DNA from: Tamarix chinensis
Taxonomy: Eukaryota; Streptophyta; Magnoliopsida; Caryophyllales; Tamaricaceae
Length of the DNA: 64,000 nucleotides
Reading direction: 5' to 3'
NCBI GenBank assembly: GCA_030549775.1
Contig: CM060181.1
Span: forward strand, 48,986,218 to 49,050,217
Both the position numbers and the translations under genes were made by a program. Positions 11,691-21,675 of this stretch are shown here, one piece after another. How positions within the stretch are numbered: position 1 is the first letter of the stretch; every line of letters starts with the position of its first letter. A model generated the notes under the pieces. It saw only the letters and a list, made by a program, of their open reading frames with translations, made no database searches and had not been told where the DNA came from.

Positions 11691-14272
11691 AAAGCTTGTC
11701 TCTTATTTTGATAGATAATCAAAAAGATTCAAGGGTGTTAAATTTTAAAGTCCTTGGTTAATTGTGGTGGAAGGGGTTCTTAATTCTTTTACTTTACTAG
11801 GAGTTTTGGTAAATCCAACTTAAACTCTTTAGATAATATAATTTTACGTGAGAGCAAGTATTTTCATGTGTCGAAGTATACATGATGATGTATGCTAATA
11901 ATTTGTCAAAAGCATATGATTACCCTCAAATATGTCTAGCTCTTTGTTTTATGGTAAGTTTGGTGTAAGAGTGACATTTTGATTGTTATGGCTTGCTCTT
12001 CAGCTCCATTGCATGTGTGCACCACAAATTCATAAGAAGTCTATGTTTGCTTAACTCTCAAGAAACTTAGGACAAAATGCATTTTTAGGCCTTATATGCA
12101 CTTGTCTTAGGCTAAGCCATGCTTGGGAGTATGAGTTCATTTTTCATGAATTTAAAATGTCCATTAGTTTCATTTCATGTTTTACACAAAGTTTGATACT
12201 TGATAATGCTAGGTTTGAGTTCATATAATAAAATTTATACTAAAAATGATTTTTATAACATTAGGGGCATTTTGGCCATTTTTCATGATTCATGTAAAAT
12301 TGCATAATGTGTTAAGACATGATTATTATGCTAAGTGTGGAGTGCATTGAGTTGTGCGGTGCACTAAAAAGCATGTGTTAGGATTTAATAAGTTAAATAC
12401 CTTAAATTGCAAGTTTAGTGTTAAAAAGCATGTGTTACTTTAGTCTTTTCACTACCTTGCTGGAGTCTTATGTATGCAGACCTACTTTATGACTTGAAAA
12501 TAGAAAACTTAAACTAAATAAGTTTTGGTATGAAATGATATGTGTAAGATTTGGTGATTAAATGCCTTAAAGTGATAAGGGTAAAATTATTGAAAATGCA
12601 GACTTTATATGAAGATATTGTAAATATTCTATTTACATATTGTGGATATATAATTTATAAATGTATATTGTATTAAACTATAAATTTAATACTCTCATTA
12701 GTACCATAAGTTGTAATAGCTTCTCCGTTATGATTCAACCCCCAACTCTACGTATTCTCCACCTCCTTTCATATTCTCTAACTCCTTCTCATGATGGATG
12801 TAATAAATGTGGGTATTATATATATGAGATATTGTGAATTGTAAATGTAAGAAGGAATTCATACATATAAATAAGAATAAGAAGTTTCATTCTCCTTTCC
12901 TCTCTATGTTGTTATATATCTCTCTTTGAGTTTATCAATATTACAACAGAATATGGCTTTTGTTGGTTGATGAACTTTGACTTTTTGGACGGTTGACTTT
13001 TGCTGTGTTTTGAATAAATGGACTTAATATGGTTTGAAATGGCAATGTGCCTAACTTTGAGCCTTCCATGGCATTAAGGTGAATTGTGATCTTGACATCT
13101 TATATGAACAATATGGCTAAGTGATCAAAATGGTTAATAAAGTGTAGATAATTGTGATTCTATGCATTTATGTTTGATCACTCCATAAAATACCGCTACT
13201 CAAAGTAGAAGAGTTTGAATTGAGCTCAGTTTCTCCAAAGTTTGGAGTTGTTCCCGAGGCTAAGAAGCAAGATGCCTTTTAATAGTTTTTCTGGTTAGGC
13301 CTATGAATCAAACCCAAATAGGTCTCAGTGCCATGTTTGCTCTACAAATTTCCTACAAACACTATAGGGAATATGCATACTTAGGAAATAGGCACCTTTA
13401 GTTATAGTTAGCAGTGTAACATGTGTAACACATAGACGGGATGGGCTTATTTGGTTAACTGTCATGGTAATATGTCCATGGTGGAGAAATAAACCTCTCA
13501 ATAAGTGGGATCACTGTGACCATGATGATTGAAACCAATAAAATGAGTTTAAGTATTGTCATGCCATGTTTATGCATGCCTTGAAGTGTATTCCATGTTT
13601 ACCATGTGTTATTCTATGCGATTCTTGAAATGTATTCCATATTTACCATGTGTTCTTCTATGCAATTCTTGAAATGTATTCCATATTTACCATGTGTTCT
13701 TCTATGCATGCCTTGAAGTGTGCTCCATGATTATCATGAGTTAAGCCATGCTTTGTATGTTGTAATCCATGTTATGATATACATTTAGTTGTGTTCATCT
13801 TATGCCTTATCCCATGTTGCATGCCATGCCCAATGTGTCCCATATTATAATAAGCTTATACCAAGCTTTAATCTTTACCATGAATTAGTTAGTTGTGATT
13901 TATTCGGTACAGGCCCATATTGATACTACACTTAATTGATTTAGTCTACCATGATGATCCTGACTCATATTAGGGGAGCAGATGACTATGTTTGACCAAT
14001 GTTTGGTTGTTGTGTTGAAGGCTCAAGGGATGGTTTGGGTTATCATGATGTATTGACTCATTTGTAATTGGACACTTATATTTCTAGGTAATATGAATAT
14101 CGTAGATTTTGTTATGAAATATTTTACTTGTTTTCATTGTACTCTGATATTGATTGGTTACCCAGGCTTATGCCAGATATGGCAGCAGAATCCCTTGATT
14201 TTAGTTTTAAAAGCTTCTGCAAATCTTATCTATCACAATATTCAATGTTTTGCAAATGAGGTTATTACATAA
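11690..14272 (+). mobile_element. LTR-like DNA in the TEX10-A intron
   Basis: Non-coding, with the texture of long plant gypsy LTRs (diverged short repeats, 'gggatcactgtgaccatgatg' words) and a plausible LTR terminus 'gaggttattaca' at 14261-14272 followed by taaag. A TG preceded by taaag occurs at about 13142 (taaag|tgtagata), which would give a 1.13-kb LTR, but such a 5-bp match could be chance. Boundaries are therefore unsettled. Contains the 44-bp minisatellite at 13571-13746. Confidence 0.35.
13571..13746. repeat. 44-bp minisatellite, four units
   Basis: Units start at 13571, 13615, 13659 and 13703, each 44 bp, with the pattern tatgc(atgcc/gattc/aattc)ttgaa(g/a)tgtattccat followed by (g/a)tttaccatgtgttcttc. 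The last unit has diverged most. Confidence 0.9.
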
Positions 14273-14998
14273 AGAATGCACCAGAATAAATGTTTACAAT
14301 GCCTAAAGGGATTTTTGAAGGAAATACCTACCCGCTGTATGGCACCCATCAATATACCTGGATGCTGTATGGCACCCATCTATGCCACTCAAGACAATCT
14401 TACATGAACAACTAATTCATTATTTCTGAAACTCAATAATCAGAAAGTGGAAATTTATCTCTACTTTCAGATATCAATGAATGATAACCAACATGAATAA
14501 CCCCAATAACACATCAACCTATGTTTTGAAATACAAGCCAGGATACTCCTTTTAAATATAAAGTAGTATGCTTGAGAGGACAGAAAATTGTACCCCTCTA
14601 GGAAATTCTTTGTCGGTCATCAATGAATCAATGAGGACTTATATATGAACAGTGGACTTGCATAGTTATTCCCAATCAGATTAAATCACCAAAACAAGGC
14701 AACATTGAAATTTCAACAGTAAATTCCTGGCCACAGTTGGCAGCCAAGGTTTTAATGAACCAAGAGGTTATTTTTTTATTTCGAAAATCACTCCCCACAA
14801 TCAAATCACAGGAGAAAGGCCCTAAAATCATAAATTTCAAAATCCAGGAGCTGAAACTATTTCTCAGCAAGTAGTACCAAAGCACAAGAAAGATGGGAAT
14901 GGAAAGATGATTCCCACACATGAAGACAGTAAACAGTTACAGTGATATGGAATTGGCATATATGGGCAATGAAAAGAGTAAGTTTAGTATTATCCTAC
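14273..14998. other. TEX10-A intron DNA, no gene
   Basis: No recognisable coding sequence. The 81-codon open stretch at 14676-14921 (minus) sits in the intron after exon 5, has no family features and is ignored. Confidence 0.5.
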
Positions 14999-15148
14999 CT
15001 TTTCTGCATAGGAAGAAAACACTGGAGGAAAGTCCTGAACAACAATATCAAAGAACTTGAATGACATTAAACGAACATCAATGGGTAGATGTGTCATAGC
15101 ATTAAATACATAGACCATGATCAGTGAAATCAAAGCTCCTTGATTATC
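14999..15148 (-). pseudogene. TEX10: TEX10-like A exon 5
   Basis: Exactly 50 codons between ATGCAG| and GAAAAG|GTAGGA, beginning DNQGALISLIMVYVFNAMTH and ending VFSSYAEK. This is the most conserved Ipi1/TEX10 block (N-A-M-T-H-L-x-I-D-V-R-L-M, then F-K-F-F-D-x-V-V-Q). No stop codons. It ends in phase 0, as exon 6 (starting I-L-Q-N-Y) requires. The next intron runs to 9293, about 5.7 kb, and is full of transposon remnants. Confidence 0.88.
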
Positions 15149-15294
15149 CTGCATGCTCAAGGTTAAAAAATAAAATAAAAAATAAGAGTAATAATTGAAA
15201 ATAATGAGAAAGAAAATGTCTGCAGCCTGAAATTCACAAATCCAAGATGGAAATAGGAAAACTAACAATAAAGCAACTTTCAAGGCAGAGCAAC

Positions 15295-15353
15295 ATGCAT
15301 TCTCAACTCTTCTGGATGTTTTTGGAATAAATCCCTAATACCAAGCAATGCAT
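15295..15353 (-). pseudogene. TEX10: TEX10-like A exon 4, shortened
   Basis: Acceptor ATCAAAG|AT and 59 nt encoding (D)ALLGIRDLFQKHPEELRMH, the first HEAT-like helix pair of the Ipi1/TEX10 N-terminal domain. The family continues here for roughly 35 residues (a helix with K-L-R-E-R-I and a run ending in G-C-K-E). None of that is found between 15295 and 15149. Either the remainder was deleted or the exon now ends at CAT|GTTGCT. A join to exon 5 would keep phase 0 but lack those helices. Confidence 0.8.
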
Positions 15354-15502
15354 CTTTGATGCAAGCACTCTTATATCAGCACCACAATTGGAATGGCAGA
15401 ATAAAAATTTAAGAACACAAAATCTAATAAAAAATATATTAAAAGCACTTAAATATTAAATCTAATATTTCACTATATTCAAGTCTATTAGGGCGATGTT
15501 AC

Positions 15503-15625
15503 CTTTACAAACTTTAGCATTGTGATGGGATGATTGCTGGAGCAACACCTTCAATGTGAAACCTTTCTTATTCACAGCTAATCCTGATTTCTCAGCTGCC
15601 ACACTCTGCTCCAGAAGAATGATTG
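15503..15625 (-). pseudogene. TEX10: TEX10-like A exon 3
   Basis: A 123-nt exon bounded by GAGCAG|CA and AAAG|GTAACA. It encodes ILLEQSVAAEKSGLAVNKKG, then a leucine/glutamine-rich stretch ending SSHHNAKVCK. This corresponds to the conserved plant TEX10 segment (E-Q-S-V-A-x-E-K, K-K-G-x-T-L-K, H-x-N-A-K-V-R-K). The Cys near the end replaces the usual Arg. No internal stop. It starts in phase 2 and ends in phase 1, which fits exon 4. Confidence 0.85.
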
Positions 15626-15767
15626 CTGCTCGTAATATCACAAAACATAGTAGTTACTCTTTGCCCAGGTTAACTAGCAAAGCAACAAATTGACGACCAT
15701 ATAATTAAATAGTTCACCTAATAGCCAAAAAAGGAATAATAGTTGGAAATCCATTTTTTGTATTTAC

Positions 15768-15841
15768 CTTTTGATTTTGATTTTAGTATTGGTAGCATTC
15801 TTCGGTAGTGGCAACTTATGACCAATTTTCCTCTTTATTTT
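15768..15841 (-). pseudogene. TEX10: TEX10-like A exon 2 with +1 shift
   Basis: Acceptor TTTAG at 15842-15846. The exon begins in phase 0 with KIKRKIGHKLPLPKN, the hallmark N-terminal basic stretch of plant TEX10. It ends ATCAAAATCAAAAG|GTAAAT. It is 74 nt long; 73 nt would be needed to join exon 3 (first two bases CA) in frame, so there is one extra A in the ATC-AAA tract near 15770-15780. As read, the frame is lost at the exon 2/3 junction. Confidence 0.75.
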
Positions 15842-15895
15842 CTAAAGGCAACTGGAAACTAAAATTAAGACCTGAAAATTAACTAGGCAAATAGG

Positions 15896-17093
15896 TGTGG
15901 GATTCCCGCATCGGTTACTGAGGGGATCTTTGGGCAGTTTATATGGGGGAATGAGTCCTCACCTCTTGAGCTAGCTTTTGGGTGGAGTTAGGGCTCTTCC
16001 CGGGAGATTACCCCTGGGGCCCTCTGGGGGAGTACCCCCTTTGGGTCCGTATCATCTGGTATCAGAGCTATCCTCAGTCAAATCTCCCTGCGGTCTTGTG
16101 TGCTTATCACCAACAGAGGCAGCACGAGGACGTGTAGTCTATAGGGGGTGGGTGATGTAGGATTCCCACATCGGTTACCGAGGGGATCTTTGGGCAGTTT
16201 ATATGGGGGATTCAGTCCTCACCTCTTAAGCTAGCTTTTGGGTGGATTTAGGGCTCTTACTGAAGGAGTACCACTGGGGCCCTCTGGGGGATTAGCCTCT
16301 TTGGGTCCGTATCATCTGGTATTAGAGATATCCTCAGTCAAACCTCCCTCCAGTCTTGCGTGCCGATCACCGACAGAGGCAGCACGAGGACGTGCAGTCT
16401 AAAGGGGGTGGGTGATGTGGGATTCCCACATCGGTTACTAAGGGGATCTTTTGGCAGTTTATATGGGGGAGTCAGTCCTCACCTCTTGAGCTAGCTTTTG
16501 GGTGGAGTTAGGGCTCTTCCCGGGGGAGTACCCCTGGGGCCCTCTAGGGGAGTATCCCCTTTGGGTCCGTATCATCTGGTATCAGAGCTATCCTCAGTCA
16601 AACCTCCCTGCAGTCTTGCATGCCGATCACCGACAGAGGTAGTACGAGGTCGTGCAGTCTAAAGGGGATGGGTGATGTGGGATTCCCACATCGGTTACTG
16701 AGGGGATATTTGGGTAGTTTATATGGGGGAGTCAGTCCTCACCTCTTGAGCTAGCTTTTGGGTGGAGTTAGGGCTCTTCCCGGGGGAGTACCCCTGGGGC
16801 CCTCTGGGGGAGTACCCTCTTTGGATCCGTATCATCTGGTATCAGAGCTATCCTCTGTCAAACCTCCCTACAGTCTTGCGTGTTGATCGCCGACAGAGGC
16901 AGCACAAGGACGTGCAGTCTAAAGCGGGTGGGTGATGTGGGGTTCCCACATCGGTTACTGAGGGGATCTTTGGGCAGTTTATATGGGGGAGTCACTCCTC
17001 ACCTCTTAAGCTAGCTTTTGGGTGGAATTAGGGCTCTTCCCATGGGAGTACCCTGGGGCCCTCTGAGGGAGTACCCCCTTTGGGTCTGTATCA
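15896..17093 (+). mobile_element. Tandem TRIM array: five LTRs, four internal segments
   Basis: Five near-identical about 159-bp LTRs start at 15896, 16156, 16416, 16676 and 16936 (exact 260-bp period), each tgtgggattcccacatcgg...gggtccgtatca. After LTRs 1, 3 and 4 a primer-binding site tggtatcagagc (16057, 16577, 16837) matches the 3' end of initiator tRNA-Met; after LTR2 it has decayed (tggtattagaga). Each internal segment ends with a polypurine-like aaagggggtgggtga before the next LTR. No coding capacity. This is the structure of a terminal-repeat retrotransposon in miniature (TRIM) multimerised by LTR-LTR recombination. It sits in intron 1 of TEX10 locus A. 'caaat' occurs 3 bp before LTR1 (15888-15892) and directly after LTR5 (17094-17098), a likely eroded TSD. 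Confidence 0.92.
16057..16068 (+). promoter_or_regulatory. tRNA-iMet primer-binding site of the TRIM
   Basis: tggtatcagagc, 2 bp after the terminal 'tatca' of LTR1. It is the standard plant copia/TRIM minus-strand primer site, repeated at 16577 and 16837 and mutated at 16317. Confidence 0.9.
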
Positions 17094-17142
17094 CAAATAA
17101 AGTTAAAATATTTCTAAGGTCTTTGTTCTCAAAAAAATTTAC

Positions 17143-17202
17143 TTTGAAATCTACACCACCGGTGCCTTTCTACTTCTTTGCTGGAGCTTTCATGCGACCC
17201 AT
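17143..17202 (-). pseudogene. TEX10: TEX10-like A exon 1 with premature TAG
   Basis: Twenty codons starting at ATG (17202), encoding MGRMKAPAKK, then TAG (17170-17172), then KGTGGVDFK. Plant TEX10 proteins begin with a short basic leader ending in VDFKK, and the codon that is TAG here is normally Gln, so a C-to-T change explains the stop. The 3' border is AAA|GTAAAT. Just 5' of the ATG, TTTCCAG at about 17206-17212 looks like an acceptor, which implies an intron in the 5' UTR. The exon is separated from exon 2 by intron 1, which contains the TRIM array. Confidence 0.8.
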
Positions 17203-17414
17203 TTTCTGGAAATAATATTAATACGTTACATGAATCAAAAGCACAGAAGAAGGAGAGCAAGTGGGAGGGAACTCAAAGAAGAGAGATTGGGATACTTGCT
17301 ACCTCTAAAGAATACAAAATTGTTAGACCAAACTAACTGGAGTTGCTGCTGAGAGAGAGAGAGACGAAGAAGAAAACAACTTTAAAAGGGCGGGTACGAG
17401 GTACCTACGTTTAA

Positions 17415-17821
17415 GGGTCGTTTAGATTGAGATGGAAGAAGGTTAATGGAGGTTGATGAATTGATTCATCCCGTTTGGATATTAGGTTAATAATTTTATT
17501 TGGGTGAATCAAGGTTAATGTTTCACCTCCATTCACCTCGATTAACCTCATTTTTATTAACCTCCGATTTCGAGAATAACGGAGGTGAAGGTGAAAGAAT
17601 AAGTAAATTTTTGACTTGATAGGATCAAAATACTCCTTAATATGACTTATTTATTTGATACAAGGTCATAAATATCATTTGTTTTATTATTTTAATCTTT
17701 ATTCACCTCAATTTAAACGAAAATTTTTAAAACATTCACCCCGATTCACCTCCATTCCCTTCACCTAGGTTAATTTTTAATGTTTACCCCTACCTCAATT
17801 CACCCCAATCTAAATGGAGCC
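17415..17821. mobile_element. PIF/Harbinger-type MITE with TAA TSD
   Basis: 407 bp with terminal inverted repeats: left gggtcgtttagattgagatg, right (reverse) ggctccatttagattggggtg. Flanked by TAA on both sides (17412-17414 and 17822-17824). Subterminal repeats of 'ttcacctc/attaacct' and no coding capacity. It lies just upstream of TEX10 exon 1, at the putative promoter/5' UTR edge. Confidence 0.8.
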
Positions 17822-17824
17822 TAA

Positions 17825-18950
17825 TAGTCTCTTTGTTTTTGGATGAAAGATGATCCATCGAGATCGATCAATTTATTCACCGTGTCTGAAAATAAAAATT
17901 ATTAATTTTGACAGAATGAATTGGGATTAATCTTTAATCTCCATTCATTCCATTTAACTTAAGTTTTATTAACTCTCAATTTTAAAGATAATGAAAGGAA
18001 GGTTATAATTTTAATAATTTTTTATCCTAGCATGACTAAAATATCCCTTTTATTTTTTATCCACATTTCTCGACACTCTCCTCTCTCTCGACCCTACTAT
18101 TCTCTATGCCATTCTTCTCCTATTCTTTGCCATATCAATGAATTCGACTCTCCTCTCATGACATTTGAACAGCAACAACTGTAGTTCTATTGTGTCAACG
18201 ACGACTCTCCTCTCACAGAGTTGTAGTGTCAACGATGAGTCTCTTCTCACAGAGTTGCAAAGGCGACAACGACTTCCTGGCTTCCGTTTCTTTCGGTTGC
18301 AGTGCTCAATGACCAAATAAGTAGATTTTATTTTTCATTCTTCTTCTGGTCCACTATGTTAAATGATTGCCAAGATGCTTATTCAGAAATATCACATTAC
18401 AAAGAACTGATCCCATATCCTAAAAAGCTTTAATTTTGTATCTCGTAGCCGAATGATTTATAAAACATCTATAGAGAATTAAAAACAATTATCTATTGAA
18501 AATAATTCATGTATTCAATAATTTTTATGCCAAGTTTCCTCCCAAATGTGTACATGTGTGTGTGTGTGTGTGTGTAGTGTTGAAATGGCATTAATTAGTA
18601 TAAGTGTGATTCTATATTGAAACAATAATATACATTATGGGTATTAATCATGAACAACTGATGAATTGGTTGTGTAACTTTTTAGATGATACATATATAA
18701 GGAAGACTCAATTGTTTTCCTTCAATGAGAGGGTAAGCATGTATGGAGAACTTTGTCGCTCTAGTAGTCCTCTAGACTTTGACATAGTTTCATTAGTAAG
18801 TATAGTTTTACAATATGAGTTGTCAATTCCATAAGCTTTTGCAAGTAAGATAAGTTATACATATATATTGGGCAAGATTCACATACAAATCTCTATTAAA
18901 ATATAAAAGTATGAACTAATATTGGCCTATTTATTCAACAACCAAGCTTT
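17825..18950. other. Intergenic, nothing recognised
   Basis: No gene. Contains a (TG)n run at about 18549-18575. The first 200 bp carry a further diverged segment (tccattcattccatttaactt) resembling the MITE interior. The open stretches at 18104-18316 and 18637-18834 have no domain features. Confidence 0.5.
18549..18575. repeat. (TG)n microsatellite
   Basis: tgtgtgtgtgtgtgtgtg run following 'gtacatg'. Confidence 0.9.
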
Positions 18951-18954
18951 AGTT

Positions 18955-19470
18955 AATATCTAACCCAAATCAATGCCTAAGGCTAAATCCAAACACAAAC
19001 CCATTTCAAGGATAAGCCCAATCCATAACCCTCTACCCTAAACCTTACCCCCCAAACCTTAAACCTTAAAACTCTAATCATTAGACTCCAAACCCTAAGC
19101 CTTAACACTATACCATTAACCAAAACCATATGCCCCATAGCCTAAACCCTAGCTTTAAACCCTAACCCTAACCCTACAACCTAAATCTTAATTCCTTAAC
19201 CCTAAACCATAATCCCAAATATTATACATTAAACTATAAACCGCGAACCTAAACCCAAAACCATAACCATAAACCCTTAATATTAAACCCTAGATCATAT
19301 TCCCTATGCCCAAACCCAAACCTTATACCCTTAACATAACCCCTAACCACTAAACTCTAACCCCAAAAGCATAAACCCTAAACTTGAGAAATTTTAAACC
19401 CTACTAAAACAGAAACCCCAAACCCTAAATCATAATACTCAATACTAAATCATGAACAACAATAATTAAC
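18955..19470. repeat. Degenerate telomere-like (CCCTAAA) tract
   Basis: About 500 bp of overlapping aaaccctaa, ccctaaacc and accctaaccctaaccct words with substitutions, densest at 19021-19190 and 19330-19440. Best explained as a decayed interstitial telomeric tract of the plant TTTAGGG type, read here on the C-rich strand. Confidence 0.8.
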
Positions 19471-19764
19471 TTGAAGCCTTAATACCCAAACCTAAAGCTT
19501 GATATCTTAATATTGAGATCTAAATACAATACTAAACTTAAATCTAAATTAATTTAAAAATAAATAAAAAGTTGTTTTTATTGTAACTTAACCCATAAAT
19601 ACTTCCAATAAAATCACACACGCAAAAGAAAAAAAAATTGATTATGTATAGGCAAACGAATGCCATCTAAACACAAACTCCCATGCTTGTACTACAAAAG
19701 CAATCATTGCTCACACTAAGAATCATCTTATAAGGGAAGAGTGCCAAGAGGAGGGAGAAATAAA

Positions 19765-20050
19765 GTACACACCTAAATACAAGTAATTGTTAACAATAAA
19801 AAATGGAAGCCCTAATTTGACAAATGAAAACTGAAAAATTTATATAATTGAATAACGATATAGAGTAACATCTCTAATCAAATAATTAATATAAAAAAAA
19901 GAGAGAGAGGAATGAATTACGTGCCAAAATACAATTAGTAATTAACTACAAGCATGAAAAAAAGGCAACTCTAATATGATAAATGAAAAGCATAAAATTC
20001 TATAATTGAATAACATGATTGAGTAACCTCCCTAATTAACTAACTTGTAT
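19765..20050. repeat. Tandem duplication of about 150 bp
   Basis: Segment 'acctaaatacaagtaattgttaac...ataattgaataacgatatagagtaacatctctaat' (about 19768-19890) recurs as 'ccaaaatacaattagtaattaac...ataattgaataacatgattgagtaacctccctaat' (about 19920-20040). Diverged, AT-rich, non-coding. Confidence 0.6.
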
Positions 20051-21670
20051 AAATTCATCAAAATACAAATAATGAGACAAATGCACCACCATGAAATATA
20101 CCAATAAAAGTGAACTTTGAATTAAAAACAATGAAAAACACTTATATAGGTAAACGAACCAATCTTTAAACATGAATACACCTAACTGCCATAAACATGT
20201 AAATATTTTTTAGAATATCACCAAAACAAGTAAAATATCATCCAACTAATTGTTACACCTCCAACAAGGTGAAAAACCATTTTCATGCTGCCATACCACC
20301 ATTGTTACTACTATATATTTATCTATGATATTAATAAACAACAAAAGCACAATGAACAACCAACACCAAAGAGCAGTACAACAACAAGAAGAGATGGTAA
20401 ATAAAATAAGCATAGAAAATGACAATAAACACAACATCAATGAAAACACAGAAGCATATAACAACACAAAAATCATTAACTTAAAATATCGACAATAGAT
20501 TGCACATTTTCTACAATATGGATTGATGGTTGAGGTCCTGGCCCAGTTCCCTATATGTTAAGTCGGTTGGTATCCAAAAAATTAATATGTCAAATTATAA
20601 TGTATTTAATGATGTTTATCAAGTATAATTTTATAATATCTTGAGGATGTATCTTATCATTTTTTTTCAATATATAACTTAGATTTTATTAAAATTTAGA
20701 GATATTCTCAGTTTTTGGAAATTTCTTAAAAAGAGTTTTTCACTAGATCTTTTGTTAGCTAATTTTGCTAAATATTTTCATATAAATCATGTATTATATA
20801 TATATATATATTACATATAGATTAATTATGGTATTTCACTAATTAAAATTGTGTTTATTTATAAATGCATTGACAAAATCTTTTGAGGAAAAAAAGGTGT
20901 GCACCTTGAGTTTTTTGAGATTTTATTATAAAAAAAAATCTTGGTTTTGCTTTTCTATTTAACTAAGTTTGTGAACGACAAAGGTGTGACGATATGATAG
21001 AGAGATAAAACATAAGAACACATTTGTTTATAGAGCTGGGAAAAAAAATAGAGTTTTACTTAATATTCTGTATGGTTTAAGGAAGGAGATCTTTATTGTA
21101 ATAGTAAGTTGTTGAGTTCCATCCACTATTTGTTTTTATCAAATTGTAATTCTTACTGATCACTATGTAGAGATCACTAGGAAAGTTTAATTGGTTAAGC
21201 TTGTGCTTCACCTTAAAGTTAAGGTGGGGCTTGGTATCTAGATTAGGGTGTGTGTTTGGTAACCTACAGTTAGGTTGTGTGTGTTTCAAGAGTTTAAATA
21301 GTTTGTAGTTGACCTATCTAAGTTCTGGTGATAAATAAAGAGGTAGATTTAGGCTCATGGATGTGAGCCACTTAAGAGATGAGTATCTCTTGAGTAGAGG
21401 AACCATATAATATCCTATGTCATTTACATTGTATTTACTTCACAAGCATATAGGGTACCAAGGAACTATATAGGAAATTCTATAAGGAACTAAGTCCAAA
21501 CAAGAAGATTTCCACATGAAAAATAATCAAATCACTTTAGATCTTGGTTTAGATTGAGTTTTACTCAATATATTCACATGGACTTTTAATTTGTATCTTC
21601 ATAAAGTTTGAGAGTCTCAAAATGGAAAATACTCAATTAAACTACCCTCTTCTTGAGAACTTTTGTGTGC
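20050..21670. other. AT-rich DNA, no gene recognised
   Basis: Includes (TA)n at about 20795-20812. Overlapping open stretches on both strands at 20246-20498 are low-complexity Asn/Gln-rich or hydrophobic. No similarity recognised. This is the left flank of solo LTR D. Confidence 0.5.
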
Positions 21671-21675
21671 TAACT
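21671..21675. other. Target-site duplication, left (taact)
   Basis: Identical to 26580-26584 and immediately outside the TG...CA ends of solo LTR D. Confidence 0.85.

Larger units (their letters stand above)
5146..17202 (-). pseudogene. TEX10: TEX10/IPI1-like pre-rRNA-processing gene, degraded copy A
   Basis: Minus-strand gene remnant of the TEX10/IPI1 family. In this family the protein is a HEAT-like component of the Rix1/PELP1 complex acting on 60S pre-ribosomes in the nucleolus and nucleoplasm. Exons identified by family motifs plus GT-AG borders are 17143-17202, 15768-15841, 15503-15625, 15295-15353, 14999-15148, 9161-9292, 8086-8146 and a last exon 5146-5250. The order on the minus strand is collinear with the family, and phases match except where broken. 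Lesions: TAG at codon 11, one extra base in exon 2, loss of the family segment between 'EELRMH' and 'DNQG', TAG in exon 6, loss of most of the middle and C-terminal region between exon 7 and the last exon, and loss of the last exon's AG acceptor. Introns hold a TRIM array, LINE fragments and LTR-like DNA. The family assignment is from memory of the plant proteins and is strongest for exons 1-6. Confidence 0.85.

Noticed and set aside
13571..13746. CRISPR-like array
   Set aside because: Contiguous 44-bp tandem units without unique spacers, in a plant genome.
20246..20498. Overlapping frames on both strands
   Set aside because: Low-complexity Asn/Gln-rich and hydrophobic; mirror-image artefacts of AT-rich DNA.
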